A stretch of 64,000 nucleotides of DNA from an uncultured Ruminococcus sp. (GCA_934474025.1 CAKSMF010000005.1:155867-219866), one strand, 5' to 3'. Positions 25,758 through 33,665 are shown, counted from the stretch's first letter. Notes: generated by a model not told the origin, from the sequence alone. Translations and numbers: made by a program.

Positions 25758-25916
25758 ATTTATCTTGACAAAGTTGATGAATTTAAAGACTTTGATTTCA
25801 AGGGCTATTATGATGAACTTATGGCTCAGCAAGAGAGTCAGTATGTTCTTACTCCTGTTGAAACAGATGCAGACGGCAATATTATTGAAACTGTTGAAAC
25901 TACTACTGCTGAATAA
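25758..25916 (+). pseudogene. Duplicated 3' fragment of lipoprotein 2
   Basis: Identical copy of bases 25410-25568, encoding the last 52 residues and the stop. It has no signal peptide, start or promoter; it follows the luxS fragment. Confidence 0.9.
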
Positions 25917-25926
25917 ACAAAAAAAT

Positions 25927-25958
25927 GACGGACTTTTTTGTAAGTCCGTCTGTTTTTT
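25927..25958. terminator. Bidirectional terminator beside luxS (unit 2)
   Basis: GACGGACTT (25927-25935) and AAGTCCGTC (25942-25950) form the hairpin; on the minus strand it is followed by a T-run and ends the luxS operon. The luxS stop codon lies within the T-run. Confidence 0.9.
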
Positions 25959-26436
25959 ATTCAATTTCTTTTCCGTAATGCCATGAATAATCAAGCATTT
26001 CAACGGTATAGTTATTTAGTTTTTTAAGAAGTGGTAAAACGTCCTTTTTAGCGGACTGCAAATTATGTTCGAGATAGTTTCCGCATTCGACCGCAGAACA
26101 GCCCATTATTTCACCTTCATAATTCGCAATGTAATTATATGAATCACGAACAAGTTTTATAGCGTTTTCATGGGACATTCCTCTTGTGATAAGATAAAAA
26201 CCTGTTCTGCAACCCATAGGTCCAACGTAAATTATATTTTTTCCGAATTCTGAATTTCTTGCATATGTTGCGAAAATGTGTTCAATAGTATGCAGTGATG
26301 GATTTGAAATATAAGTACCGCCATTAGGACGAACCATTCTTACATCATAAGTGATAATATCATCATCAATTCTTGATATGTACATACCAACACCGAATTT
26401 TGTATGGTCTACTTTGAAACTTGCTATTTTTTCCAT
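25957..26436 (-). CDS. luxS: S-ribosylhomocysteine lyase LuxS
   Basis: LuxS cleaves S-ribosylhomocysteine to homocysteine and DPD, the autoinducer-2 precursor, within the activated methyl cycle. The 159-residue protein carries the metal ligands H49 and H53 with E52 in HTIEH, and C118 in ECGN; C76 lies in the MGCRTGF loop. ATG at 26436 follows GGAGA by 9 bases; a TTG three codons upstream overlaps the stop of the preceding gene and is less likely. The start region overlaps the pseudouridine synthase end closely, so luxS is the last gene of a four-gene minus operon. No pfs or metK is nearby. Confidence 0.95.
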   Translation of the reverse strand: MEKIASFKVDHTKFGVGMYISRIDDDIITYDVRMVRPNGGTYISNPSLHTIEHIFATYARNSEFGKNIIYVGPMGCRTGFYLITRGMSHENAIKLVRDSYNYIANYEGEIMGCSAVECGNYLEHNLQSAKKDVLPLLKKLNNYTVEMLDYSWHYGKEIE

Positions 26437-26441
26437 AATTA

Positions 26442-27290
26442 TCAATCTCCATTTATTAGATTTTTTATATCATCAGGTAAATCTGATTTTACTGTTATAA
26501 TTTCATGTGTTAAAGGCTCAGTAAAAGTTATCTGTCCGCAGTGTAAAGCCTGTCGGGAGATGTTTTCACGACTTCCTCCGTAAAGGTCATCGCCAGCAAG
26601 AGAATGCCCGATATATGAAAAATGTACTCTTATCTGATGTGTGCGACCGGTTTCAAGATGTATTTCAAGCAGGGAATATTTATTATTATGTGCAATTCTT
26701 CTGTAATGCGTAATGGCTTGTTGACCGTCTTCACGTACACAACGGACTATTATAGATTCGCATTCACGGGCTATCGGAGCATCAATAGTACCCGAAATAT
26801 CAGTTATTCCGTGAACTACTGCATAATAAACCTTTTTACAGGAATTTTGCAGTAGATTTGCGGAAAACGCATTTTTAGCAACTACGACAAGTCCGGAAGT
26901 ATCTTTATCAAGCCGGTTAACTGGTCTGAAAGTCATTTCCGGATACAGAGCAGAAAAGAAATTTCCGAGAGTATCCCCTTGATGTTTTATTGAGGGGTGA
27001 ACGGGCATATTTCCAGATTTATCAAAAATTACGAGATTATCGTTTTCAAATAATACAGGCACATCAAGCAGGTGATTAGGTTCAAGAAAACTGTTATCCT
27101 GAATTCTGAGTACAACAACATCACCATTCTGAACTGTATCAATACTGCGGATAGTTTTTCCGTTACAAGTTATGCCCGAATCCTGACGCTTCAGTTTGGT
27201 TAGCAAACGCCGTGAAACGCCTTTTTCGGTGAGGAATTTTTGAAGTATTACTGGATTTGTTGAATTTACAGTTAATTTTAATTCTTTCAG
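26442..27290 (-). CDS. RluA-family pseudouridine synthase, probable non-canonical start
   Basis: The enzyme isomerises uridine in rRNA or tRNA. The catalytic motif RPVNRLDKDTSGLVV contains the nucleophilic Asp, and ETGRTHQIRVH and FTEPLTHE motifs are present. The first usual start, TTG at 27206, would cut the N-terminal S4 domain: in-frame sequence upstream reads LQKFLTEKGVSRRLLTKLKRQD, a clear S4 RNA-binding helix. The frame closes at a TAA near 27308, and the only strong ribosome binding site, GGGAGG (27305-27300), precedes ATT/ATT/CTG codons at 27296, 27293 and 27290. I therefore place the start at CTG 27290 (9 bases from the site) or an adjacent ATT. This makes the gene overlap the upstream membrane protein. 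Confidence 0.85.
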   Translation of the reverse strand: MKELKLTVNSTNPVILQKFLTEKGVSRRLLTKLKRQDSGITCNGKTIRSIDTVQNGDVVVLRIQDNSFLEPNHLLDVPVLFENDNLVIFDKSGNMPVHPSIKHQGDTLGNFFSALYPEMTFRPVNRLDKDTSGLVVVAKNAFSANLLQNSCKKVYYAVVHGITDISGTIDAPIARECESIIVRCVREDGQQAITHYRRIAHNNKYSLLEIHLETGRTHQIRVHFSYIGHSLAGDDLYGGSRENISRQALHCGQITFTEPLTHEIITVKSDLPDDIKNLINGD

Positions 27291-28047
27291 AATAATCGTC
27301 CTCCCTTACATAAATAGAGATACTCAATGCAAAAGCTGTCATAAGTTCAGGCAGAAAATACGGGGAAGAAACAACTGTTATCATAGGAAACGCATAAGCT
27401 AAAAATAATTTTAATATATCAGTACGCCGTCCGTGCATGAATTTAAAGGAGTAAAAAACAAGTTTAAATACGCTTTTTTGTGGAAAATGTGCCATTAAAA
27501 AAGGTACAGTGAAAAGCGTAAGACGAACATTCAGCCATAAAAAAACTGATACAATTGTAAGTACAACAGCTTGCACAACTATGAAAAGATTATCAGTATT
27601 CATAATAAAATAATATGCTGTAATTCCTGATAATCCGGCAGGTATCAAAGCGATAATCCCTATAATTCTGCTCCATAATGATACAGCAAGACTGCGTTTG
27701 AAATTTCTTCCGTTAATGAAAATTTCAGATACAGGGGTAAATGTTTTTCGTCTGCTGTCATAACAGATTTCGCATAGTCTGAAAGCCGATATATACGTTA
27801 ATGGCGCAACAGTCAACCATCTTAGAACAGAACTAAAAACAGCAATTACAATCTGTAAAGAGTTTTCACTGCTGAAAAGTGACAGCGGGTCAAGGTCACT
27901 GAAATATAAAATCAAACTATATATAGTTGCCTCTGCAAAACGGAAAAATATTTCAGGTAAGAGCGGTAACAGACATATAATCATAGTGCTTATACGATTG
28001 TTTCTAAGCAAAATTTTTGAGTATCTTATGAGTTCCCGTAATTTCAT
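27163..28047 (-). CDS. Polytopic membrane protein of unknown function
   Basis: The 294-residue protein has about six hydrophobic spans and a short N-terminal cytoplasmic segment MKLRELIRYSKILLRN. After about residue 245 the sequence becomes hydrophilic and coincides with the other-frame S4 domain of the pseudouridine synthase, so the last 45 residues may be a fortuitous extension or a recent read-through of a lost stop. ATG 28047 follows GGAGGTGC. The gene lies 60 bases after the histidine phosphatase in the same operon. I do not recognise the family with certainty; DUF975-like proteins have a similar layout. Confidence 0.7.
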   Translation of the reverse strand: MKLRELIRYSKILLRNNRISTMIICLLPLLPEIFFRFAEATIYSLILYFSDLDPLSLFSSENSLQIVIAVFSSVLRWLTVAPLTYISAFRLCEICYDSRRKTFTPVSEIFINGRNFKRSLAVSLWSRIIGIIALIPAGLSGITAYYFIMNTDNLFIVVQAVVLTIVSVFLWLNVRLTLFTVPFLMAHFPQKSVFKLVFYSFKFMHGRRTDILKLFLAYAFPMITVVSSPYFLPELMTAFALSISIYVREDDYSERIKINCKFNKSSNTSKIPHRKRRFTAFANQTEASGFGHNL

Positions 28048-28107
28048 GAATGCACCTCCGGACGTATTTAAAGGTATTATGTTCCGGAAATGTCATAATA
28101 TTCAGTT

Positions 28108-28743
28108 TTAAAGAAATTCTTCCGGCACTTTGTTATATGGACAGTAGCCTAAAATTTCAAATGCCTGAGAGTTAAGCCACATCTGAGCAGTAACAATAAT
28201 ATCAAAACCTTCACCAAATGGTGCATTGAGTATGCTGGGGTCATATTTAGGAAGTCCAAAACATGACAGCATATTTGAAATTATTCCGGCGTGTGTAATT
28301 ACTGCACTGTGAGTTATTCCCTCATTCATCATATCCATAATGATGTTATGAAGCCCTGTATAAGTTCGTGCTGTCATTTCTTCTAAACTTTCTCCGTTTG
28401 GCGGACGATTGTCTTTACCGCCCTTGAGCCATTTTTTATAGTCGGGATTGTTTATAAGCTGTTCAACATTCTTATTTTCAAAATCGCCGAAATCAATTTC
28501 ACGCAAGTCATCAACTTTTGTGATATCGGTTTCCGGAAAAAGTATTTCAGCGGTTTCAGTGCATCTTTTCAGAGGTGAACTGTATACTTTATGAACAATC
28601 GGATAGTCAAATTCGTCCATTTTAGATGCAATTTCTGACGCACCTTTAGGCGATAGAGGTAAATCGGTTTTTCCGATATAAATGCCGTTTTCGTTAGCAT
28701 AGGTCATACCATGACGCAAAAGGCTTATTCTGTAACCTTTCAT
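28108..28743 (-). CDS. Histidine phosphatase superfamily protein (phosphoglycerate-mutase-like)
   Basis: The 211-residue protein has the catalytic RHG motif at R10-H11-G12 (LLRHGMTYAN), the YSSPLKRCTETAEIL loop with the second arginine, REIDFGDFENKN, and the second histidine in AVITHAGIISN. These are broad-specificity phosphatases such as CobC or PhoE relatives; the substrate here is unknown. It is the first gene of the minus operon leading to luxS. A GAAAGGA site precedes the ATG. Confidence 0.9.
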   Translation of the reverse strand: MKGYRISLLRHGMTYANENGIYIGKTDLPLSPKGASEIASKMDEFDYPIVHKVYSSPLKRCTETAEILFPETDITKVDDLREIDFGDFENKNVEQLINNPDYKKWLKGGKDNRPPNGESLEEMTARTYTGLHNIIMDMMNEGITHSAVITHAGIISNMLSCFGLPKYDPSILNAPFGEGFDIIVTAQMWLNSQAFEILGYCPYNKVPEEFL

Positions 28744-28773
28744 ATATTAAGTCCTTTCAGTTTATTTGTAATA

Positions 28774-28802
28774 ATTATACTGTTTTATATATTTTTTGTC
28801 AA
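28774..28802 (-). promoter_or_regulatory. Promoter of the histidine phosphatase to luxS operon
   Basis: On the minus strand TTGACA (28802-28797), 17 bases, TATAAT (28779-28774), a near-perfect promoter. Between this and the divergent XRE promoter at 28982 lie about 180 AT-rich bases with no further clear signal. Confidence 0.88.
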
Positions 28803-28981
28803 GTATGGAATGATTAATAATTAAAACAATAAACTTTAAAACAACTTTTTAATTAATAATAATATTGTTTAAAATTCTTATATGTGCAAAATGCATAAAT
28901 AATGAATATTATTTTTTAACTTCCGGCAAATATAATGAAAAAAATGTCAAAACACAGTGAATTATTTCATATTTTCCCATG

Positions 28982-29010
28982 TTTACAAATTATACAAACT
29001 GTATTATAAT
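28982..29010 (+). promoter_or_regulatory. Promoter of the XRE regulator at 29.0 kb
   Basis: TTTACA (28982-28987), 17 bases, TATAAT (29005-29010). The leader is short and ends with AAGGAGGA (29033-29040). Confidence 0.85.
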
Positions 29011-29048
29011 AAATATTAGGTTAGTATTATTTAAGGAGGAAAATTTAA

Positions 29049-29750
29049 ATGAATTCAGATTTTGCAAGAATCATTACATTACAGCGTAAGGAAAGACACA
29101 TAAGTCAGAAACAGGCAGCAAATGATTTAGGAATTTCTCAGGCTTTGTTGTCACATTACGAAAAGGGTATCCGTGAATGCGGTCTTAACTTTTTGGTTAA
29201 GATTGCCGATTATTATAATGTTTCATGCGATTACCTTCTCGGAAGAACTCCAGAACCCGGCGGAAAAAATATCACTATTGAGGATATTCCCGATGATGAT
29301 GGAAACAACAAAATGAAAATGCCTTCACCGGAAATCATAAACTTTAACAGACGTATCGTAAATAATTCAATAAGCCTTCTTTTCAATCTTGCACAAAAAG
29401 CCAACAGCACCACTCTTATAAAAGAAGTGTCTACATACCTTATGCTTACAGTATATAAGCTTTTCCGAATAGTGTATAATGCTAATCCACATAATGACCA
29501 GAAACTTTTTCGTATTCCGAAAGTTGTTGCCAATGACAGTGCAAATGCTATAGTAGCTATGAGTGAATCCAATATAAAAGCAGCGTCAAGCGGAATTTCT
29601 CTTGATGATAATGATAGTGTAGATAATTTTGATACCCTTTACCTTACTACTGCAACACTTCAAAAAGATTATGCACAATATTCGTCTTCACTATTAGACC
29701 TTATAAAACGCAGTGAAGAAAAAATAGCTCGTACACGTGAAAAATATTAA
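29049..29750 (+). CDS. XRE-family transcriptional regulator
   Basis: The 233-residue protein has an N-terminal helix-turn-helix domain (about 6-62; HISQKQAANDLGISQALLSHYEKGIRE and the trailing YNVSCDYLLGRTPEPGG), an acidic linker, and a helical C-terminal domain of about 140 residues with no ligand motif I can name. It is soluble, unlike the membrane-tethered XRE protein at 5.5 kb. It is monocistronic, divergent from the luxS operon, and ends at a terminator shared with trpB. Targets are unknown. Confidence 0.88.
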   Translation: MNSDFARIITLQRKERHISQKQAANDLGISQALLSHYEKGIRECGLNFLVKIADYYNVSCDYLLGRTPEPGGKNITIEDIPDDDGNNKMKMPSPEIINFNRRIVNNSISLLFNLAQKANSTTLIKEVSTYLMLTVYKLFRIVYNANPHNDQKLFRIPKVVANDSANAIVAMSESNIKAASSGISLDDNDSVDNFDTLYLTTATLQKDYAQYSSSLLDLIKRSEEKIARTREKY

Positions 29751-29756
29751 AAAAAT

Positions 29757-29790
29757 TCCGCATGACATCTTTTAGCCATGCGGATTTATT
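29757..29790. terminator. Bidirectional terminator between XRE gene and trpB
   Basis: TCCGCATG (29757-29764) pairs with CATGCGGA (29777-29784), with an A-run on the left and T-rich sequence on the right; it serves converging transcripts. Confidence 0.8.
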
Positions 29791-31164
29791 TTAGTCTATT
29801 TTAGGAAGTGCAGAAATAGATTTCTGTATTTCCTCATCAGTAGGAATATAATCTGTCATTGTTCCGTCATTGTAATTAGCATAAGCATACATATCAAAGT
29901 AACCTGTTCCGGTAAGTCCAAAGAGGATAGTTTTTTCTTCACCGGTTTCCTTGCACTTAATAGCCTCGTCGATTGCAACTTTAATAGCATGACTGCTTTC
30001 AGGAGCAGGGAGTATTCCCTCAACTCTTGCGAACTTCTGAGCTGCTTCAAATACTGATGTCTGTTCAACGGAAACAGCGTCCATAAGTCCCTGATGATAG
30101 AGTTCTGAAAGAGTTGCACTCATTCCGTGATATCTTAAACCACCAGCATGACTTGCAGACGGCATGAAACCACTGCCAAGAGTATACATTTTCTGGAGCG
30201 GGCAAACTTTTCCGGTATCGCAGAAATCATAAGCATAAACGCCTCTTGTAAGGCTCGGGCAAGATGCAGGTTCAACAGCAATGAATTTATAGTCTTTTTC
30301 ACCACGGAGTTTTTCTCCCATAAATGGTGAGATAAGTCCGCCGAGGTTTGAACCGCCACCGGCACAACCTATAATAATATCCGGAGTTATTCCGTATTTG
30401 TCCATAGCTATTTTTGATTCAAGACCTATTACAGATTGATGTAAAAGAACCTGTGAAAGAACGCTTCCGAGAACATATCTGTAACCTTCTCTTGAAGTAG
30501 CAGATTCAACGGCTTCTGAAATTGCACAGCCAAGGCTTCCATTAGTATCAGGAAATTCAGCAAGAATTTTTCTGCCGACTTCTGTTGTATTGGACGGTGA
30601 AGGAGTTACTTTTGCACCATAGGTACGCATTACTTCACGGCGGAATGGTTTTTGTTCATATGAGCATTTAACCATATAAACATTACAGTCAAGGTCAAAA
30701 TATGAACAAGCCATTGAAAGAGCAGTTCCCCATTGACCAGCACCTGTTTCAGTAGTAACGCCTTTGAGACCTTGTTTTTTTGCGTAATAAGCTTGAGCAA
30801 TGGCAGAATTTAATTTATGACTTCCACTTGTATTGTTTCCCTCGAACTTATAGTAAATTTTTGCAGGAGTATCAAGCTTTTTTTCAAGGCAGTATGCTCT
30901 TACGAGAGGAGACGGACGATACATTTTATAAAATTCCTGAATTTCTTCCGGAATATCAATATAACGGTCAGTGTCATCAAGTTCTTGCTTAACGAGTTCA
31001 TCACAGAAAACGTGTGATAATTCTTCAAAAGTAACAGGTTTTTTTGTTGCAGGATTGAGAAGCGGAGCAGGTTTTTGCTTCATATCTGCACGAACATTAT
31101 ACCATTGTTTAGGCATTTCGCTTTCTTCAAGATATATTTTGTAAGGGATTTCTTTGTTTGACAT
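29791..31164 (-). CDS. trpB: TrpB2-type tryptophan synthase beta chain
   Basis: TrpB condenses indole with serine to give tryptophan using pyridoxal phosphate. The 457-residue length, the N-terminal extension and the motif NTSGSHKLNSA with the PLP lysine K117 mark the TrpB2 subgroup rather than TrpB1. GAGQWGTA, CAGGGSNLGG and the phosphate-binding glycine loop are intact. The gene stands alone with no trpA; TrpB2 enzymes often act independently, salvaging indole or using O-phosphoserine-like substrates. A GGAG site precedes the ATG. Confidence 0.93.
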   Translation of the reverse strand: MSNKEIPYKIYLEESEMPKQWYNVRADMKQKPAPLLNPATKKPVTFEELSHVFCDELVKQELDDTDRYIDIPEEIQEFYKMYRPSPLVRAYCLEKKLDTPAKIYYKFEGNNTSGSHKLNSAIAQAYYAKKQGLKGVTTETGAGQWGTALSMACSYFDLDCNVYMVKCSYEQKPFRREVMRTYGAKVTPSPSNTTEVGRKILAEFPDTNGSLGCAISEAVESATSREGYRYVLGSVLSQVLLHQSVIGLESKIAMDKYGITPDIIIGCAGGGSNLGGLISPFMGEKLRGEKDYKFIAVEPASCPSLTRGVYAYDFCDTGKVCPLQKMYTLGSGFMPSASHAGGLRYHGMSATLSELYHQGLMDAVSVEQTSVFEAAQKFARVEGILPAPESSHAIKVAIDEAIKCKETGEEKTILFGLTGTGYFDMYAYANYNDGTMTDYIPTDEEIQKSISALPKID

Positions 31165-31227
31165 TATAATAACTCTCCTTTTATTATATAGTGTATTTGC
31201 CGATATTTCAAAACTGTTTACAAAAAA

Positions 31228-31256
31228 AGTTTAACACGAATAACAATTAATGTCAA
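31228..31256 (-). promoter_or_regulatory. Promoter of trpB
   Basis: On the minus strand TTGACA (31256-31251), 17 bases, TAAACT (31233-31228). The leader is about 55 bases and I see no T-box or other riboswitch motif in it. Confidence 0.75.
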
Positions 31257-31386
31257 GTCAATGTAATATATTGGTTTTTGATTTGCTGTTATGCACAAAT
31301 ATTTATATTTTATTTTGTGCATAATTACATTAAAAAATTGTGAGAGATTTTTATTTCTAAAACGTCTCTATTATTAAAGGGGTTAA

Positions 31387-31477
31387 CAGGACATATTCAT
31401 TATAGCAAGCAACTGATATTATAGAGTTAGATTTTTTTCATTCCTTTTAAATAAAAAATTTTTATGAATATGTCCTG
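31387..31477. repeat. 14-bp perfect inverted repeat enclosing 63 AT-rich bases
   Basis: CAGGACATATTCAT (31387-31400) and ATGAATATGTCCTG (31464-31477) are exact reverse complements. The right arm ends 4 bases before the -35 box of the acyltransferase promoter. It could be a miniature element, a regulator-binding pair or a long hairpin. The rest of 31260-31386 shows no gene or signal. Confidence 0.7.
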
Positions 31478-31481
31478 CATA

Positions 31482-31510
31482 TTGACATTATTTCTTTACC
31501 AATGTATAAT
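31482..31510 (+). promoter_or_regulatory. Promoter of the acyltransferase
   Basis: TTGACA (31482-31487), 17 bases, TATAAT (31505-31510): full consensus. Confidence 0.9.
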
Positions 31511-31556
31511 ATTATTTGTCATGTTGACAATTATATGAATTGGAGAATTTTTAAAA

Positions 31557-32765
31557 TTGAACATTGAAAAATCTGTCGGTGCTGAAGAAAAACAAGAAAT
31601 ATCTAAAGTAATGCCGGAAACAGAAGTAAAAGCTGTTTTATCAGAAACAGTAAAGGAAACTCCATCACAAAAGCCTTATTATGCAGGTATTGATATTATA
31701 AAAATTATTGCACTTTTCATGGTAGTGAGTATACATACATATTTACATGATGGTATGTATGGTGTAGCAATTGACAGTACAAAATATATATTACCAATTG
31801 CTTTCCGGTGGATTGCATATACGTGTGTGCCATTGTTTATGATTGCCACCGGATATCTTATGAGATACAAGAAATTAACAAAAAAATATTACCTTGGTCT
31901 TGTTAAAATTATAGTTATATATATTGTAGTAAGTTTGATTTGTATGAAAGTAAATCATGAATTATATGGTTCTGATTTCAGTGACCCCTGGATAACACTT
32001 AAAGGATTTCTGGAATATTCTAATGCAAATTATGCTTGGTATGTAAATTATTATATTTCTATATTTATGTGTATACCATTCCTTAATAGTGCTTTCGACG
32101 GTATGCAAACTAAGAAAAAACGTTTTATACTGGTGGTAACTGTACTAACATTCACAATTGTTGCAAGAAGTTTCTTATTAGGATTTGACCAAACACAGCA
32201 AATAAGACCTATTCCAAGCTACCTTAATAATGCATGGCCTTTGGCTTATTATTTTACAGGAACTTTTATTCGTGAGTATCCTCCTAAGCGTTGCCTTAAA
32301 AACAAGCTTTTGATAGCTTTGTTGTTTTTTGTTTCAACAGTTTTCATAACTTGGAGCACATATACGCAGTCAATTAATAACTTTGATGAGGGACAAAGGT
32401 TTATATCCTATCATTTTAATGATTATGGAACTTATCCTGTATTTGCTATTGCAGTATGTATATTTTTATTGTTGTTTGATATTACAACAAAAAACAAGAT
32501 CATTAAATTTATACTACGGCAAATCGGTGGTGCAACATTTGCAACATACCTTATTTCATATATCTTTGATGCAATAAATTATAAAGATTTCAATGAAAAA
32601 TATCCCGATATATATGACAGATGGTCATACGCCATCGAAATAGTAGGTGAAAATTTCTTTTATGCATTGGCTTGCGGAATTGTTATTCATAATCTGTACA
32701 ATCTATGCGAATTTTTTATTAAAAAGCTTATAGATAAAATAGTTTCTAAAGAAGTTGAAGAATAG
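31557..32765 (+). CDS. Membrane acyltransferase 3 family protein
   Basis: The 402-residue protein has a hydrophilic N-terminal stretch of about 40 residues rich in Glu and Lys, then about ten membrane spans typical of acyltransferase 3 (OafA/WecH-like) proteins. The family marker is in YAGIDIIKIIALFMVVSIHTYL with the conserved His, followed by PLFMIATGYLM. Such enzymes O-acetylate or succinylate surface polysaccharides and glycolipids. The TTG at 31557 is preceded by GGAG with long spacing. The gene is monocistronic with its own promoter and terminator; the acceptor is unknown. Confidence 0.9.
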   Translation: MNIEKSVGAEEKQEISKVMPETEVKAVLSETVKETPSQKPYYAGIDIIKIIALFMVVSIHTYLHDGMYGVAIDSTKYILPIAFRWIAYTCVPLFMIATGYLMRYKKLTKKYYLGLVKIIVIYIVVSLICMKVNHELYGSDFSDPWITLKGFLEYSNANYAWYVNYYISIFMCIPFLNSAFDGMQTKKKRFILVVTVLTFTIVARSFLLGFDQTQQIRPIPSYLNNAWPLAYYFTGTFIREYPPKRCLKNKLLIALLFFVSTVFITWSTYTQSINNFDEGQRFISYHFNDYGTYPVFAIAVCIFLLLFDITTKNKIIKFILRQIGGATFATYLISYIFDAINYKDFNEKYPDIYDRWSYAIEIVGENFFYALACGIVIHNLYNLCEFFIKKLIDKIVSKEVEE

Positions 32766-32770
32766 TATGT

Positions 32771-32810
32771 AATTTCCCTTGTTTTGTAGCAAGGGAAATT
32801 TTATATTTCG
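32771..32810 (+). terminator. Terminator after the acyltransferase
   Basis: AATTTCCCTTG (32771-32781) pairs perfectly with CAAGGGAAATT (32790-32800), followed by TTTATATTT. Confidence 0.9.
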
Positions 32811-32881
32811 GATATAATTTTTATATTTTTTTTATTAACAAAAAATTTACTTGATTTTAGGAATTTTTTCTTTTCAAAAGG

Positions 32882-32910
32882 TTGCATTATCGGAAAAAGT
32901 GTGATATAAT
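32882..32910 (+). promoter_or_regulatory. Promoter of the S10-spc-alpha ribosomal operon
   Basis: TTGCAT (32882-32887), 17 bases, TATAAT (32905-32910). It is the only strong promoter seen before rpsJ, and start/stop spacing suggests one long transcript to rplQ. Confidence 0.85.
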
Positions 32911-32916
32911 AATTTC

Positions 32917-33245
32917 TGTTGAGTGTACAGCAGTACATCAGACTGCAAGAAGATATGCGGTGAAACAGAAGGTTGCTGGCGGTTTGTCAGGTAATTTCTG
33001 TGGAGTATGTCCGATTTCAAACCGGGCGATTGGGATATTGAACACTGTTAGTGCTTTATAGTTTGCTTACACATAGTGTAAACAACTGTGATACTTTTGT
33101 GCTTAAATTCCTGATTTCCGGAAAACATTTATCTTGTTTTTCGGCTTTTTTTGTCAGGAAATGTGTGAAACACACGGCAACGTGTGAAATCCCAGAGGAG
33201 AGTTGTTTCTCCGCCCCCGTAATTTTACTCAAGGAGGCGAAAAAA
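32917..33245 (+). promoter_or_regulatory. Long structured leader upstream of rpsJ
   Basis: About 330 nt of untranslated leader. Visible helices: TTACAC-ATA-GTGTAA (33067-33081); TTCCTGA (33108-33114) with TCAGGAA (33154-33160); CACACG-GCAA-CGTGTG (33171-33186), a GNRA hairpin that competes with the overlapping GTGTG-AAA-CACAC; and GGAGA-GTTGTT-TCTCC near 33197-33212. The length and competing helices suggest ribosomal-protein feedback or attenuation. An in-frame upstream extension of rpsJ to 33051 exists but is not expected to be translated. Confidence 0.6.
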
Positions 33246-33560
33246 ATGGCAGTCAATGAAAAAATCAGATTCAAGATTAAAGGTTACGACCACGCTACTG
33301 TTGATATTGCAGCAGCTAAAATCGTAGAAGCAGCTAAGAGAAGTGGTGCAAGAGTTTCAGGTCCTATACCGCTCCCTACTGATAAGGAAGTTGTTACTAT
33401 TCTCCGTGCCGTTCATAAATATAAGGATAGCAGAGAACAGTTTGAAATGAGAACACATAAAAGACTCGTAGACGTTATCCGTCCTACAGAAAAGACAACA
33501 GCTGCTCTTGATAAGCTTGAAATCCCTGCAGGTGTAGACGTTGTTATGGAAGTTAAGTAA
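33246..33560 (+). CDS. rpsJ: 30S ribosomal protein S10
   Basis: S10 sits in the head of the 30S subunit and also partners NusB in antitermination. The 104-residue protein begins MAVNEKIRFKIKGYDH and includes SGPIPLPTDKEVVTILRAVHKYKDSREQFEMRTHKR, the conserved loop. The ATG at 33246 follows AAGGAGG by 7 bases. First gene of the S10 cluster. Confidence 0.97.
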   Translation: MAVNEKIRFKIKGYDHATVDIAAAKIVEAAKRSGARVSGPIPLPTDKEVVTILRAVHKYKDSREQFEMRTHKRLVDVIRPTEKTTAALDKLEIPAGVDVVMEVK

Positions 33561-33665
33561 TTTCCATTACCTTGCAGTTTTTACCGTTTTTTAAAAAGCG
33601 GAATGGTGGTAGCCCACCGGTCAAGTTGATTTAATCAACCAATAACCATTTAGGAGGATATTGAA
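33561..33665 (+). promoter_or_regulatory. Structured spacer between rpsJ and rplC
   Basis: AATGGT (33602-33607) pairs with ACCATT (33645-33650), enclosing two small hairpins: GTGG-TAGC-CCAC and the palindrome GTTGATTTAATCAAC. This three-way-junction-like fold ends one base before the AGGAGG site of rplC. A CCG...CGG helix around a T/A run also forms just upstream. It may regulate rplC translation; that is inference. Confidence 0.45.

Larger units (their letters stand above)
25410..26104. repeat. 348-bp tandem duplication spanning the lipoprotein 2 end, terminator and luxS end
   Basis: Unit 1 is 25410-25757 and unit 2 is 25758-26104. Each holds the lipoprotein 2 C-terminal coding end, the bidirectional terminator and, on the minus strand, the luxS C-terminal coding end. 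The lipoprotein and terminator part is identical between units; all seven substitutions and one T-run length change lie in the luxS half. Only unit 2 joins the intact luxS and only unit 1 joins the intact lipoprotein gene, so the middle holds one broken copy of each. Confidence 0.95.

Noticed and set aside
31165..31230. T-box or tryptophan riboswitch before trpB
   Set aside because: The leader is only about 55 bases and has no T-box sequence or terminator/antiterminator pair.
33051..33245. N-terminally extended S10
   Set aside because: The in-frame extension lies in the structured leader and lacks similarity to S10; ATG 33246 has a strong AAGGAGG site.
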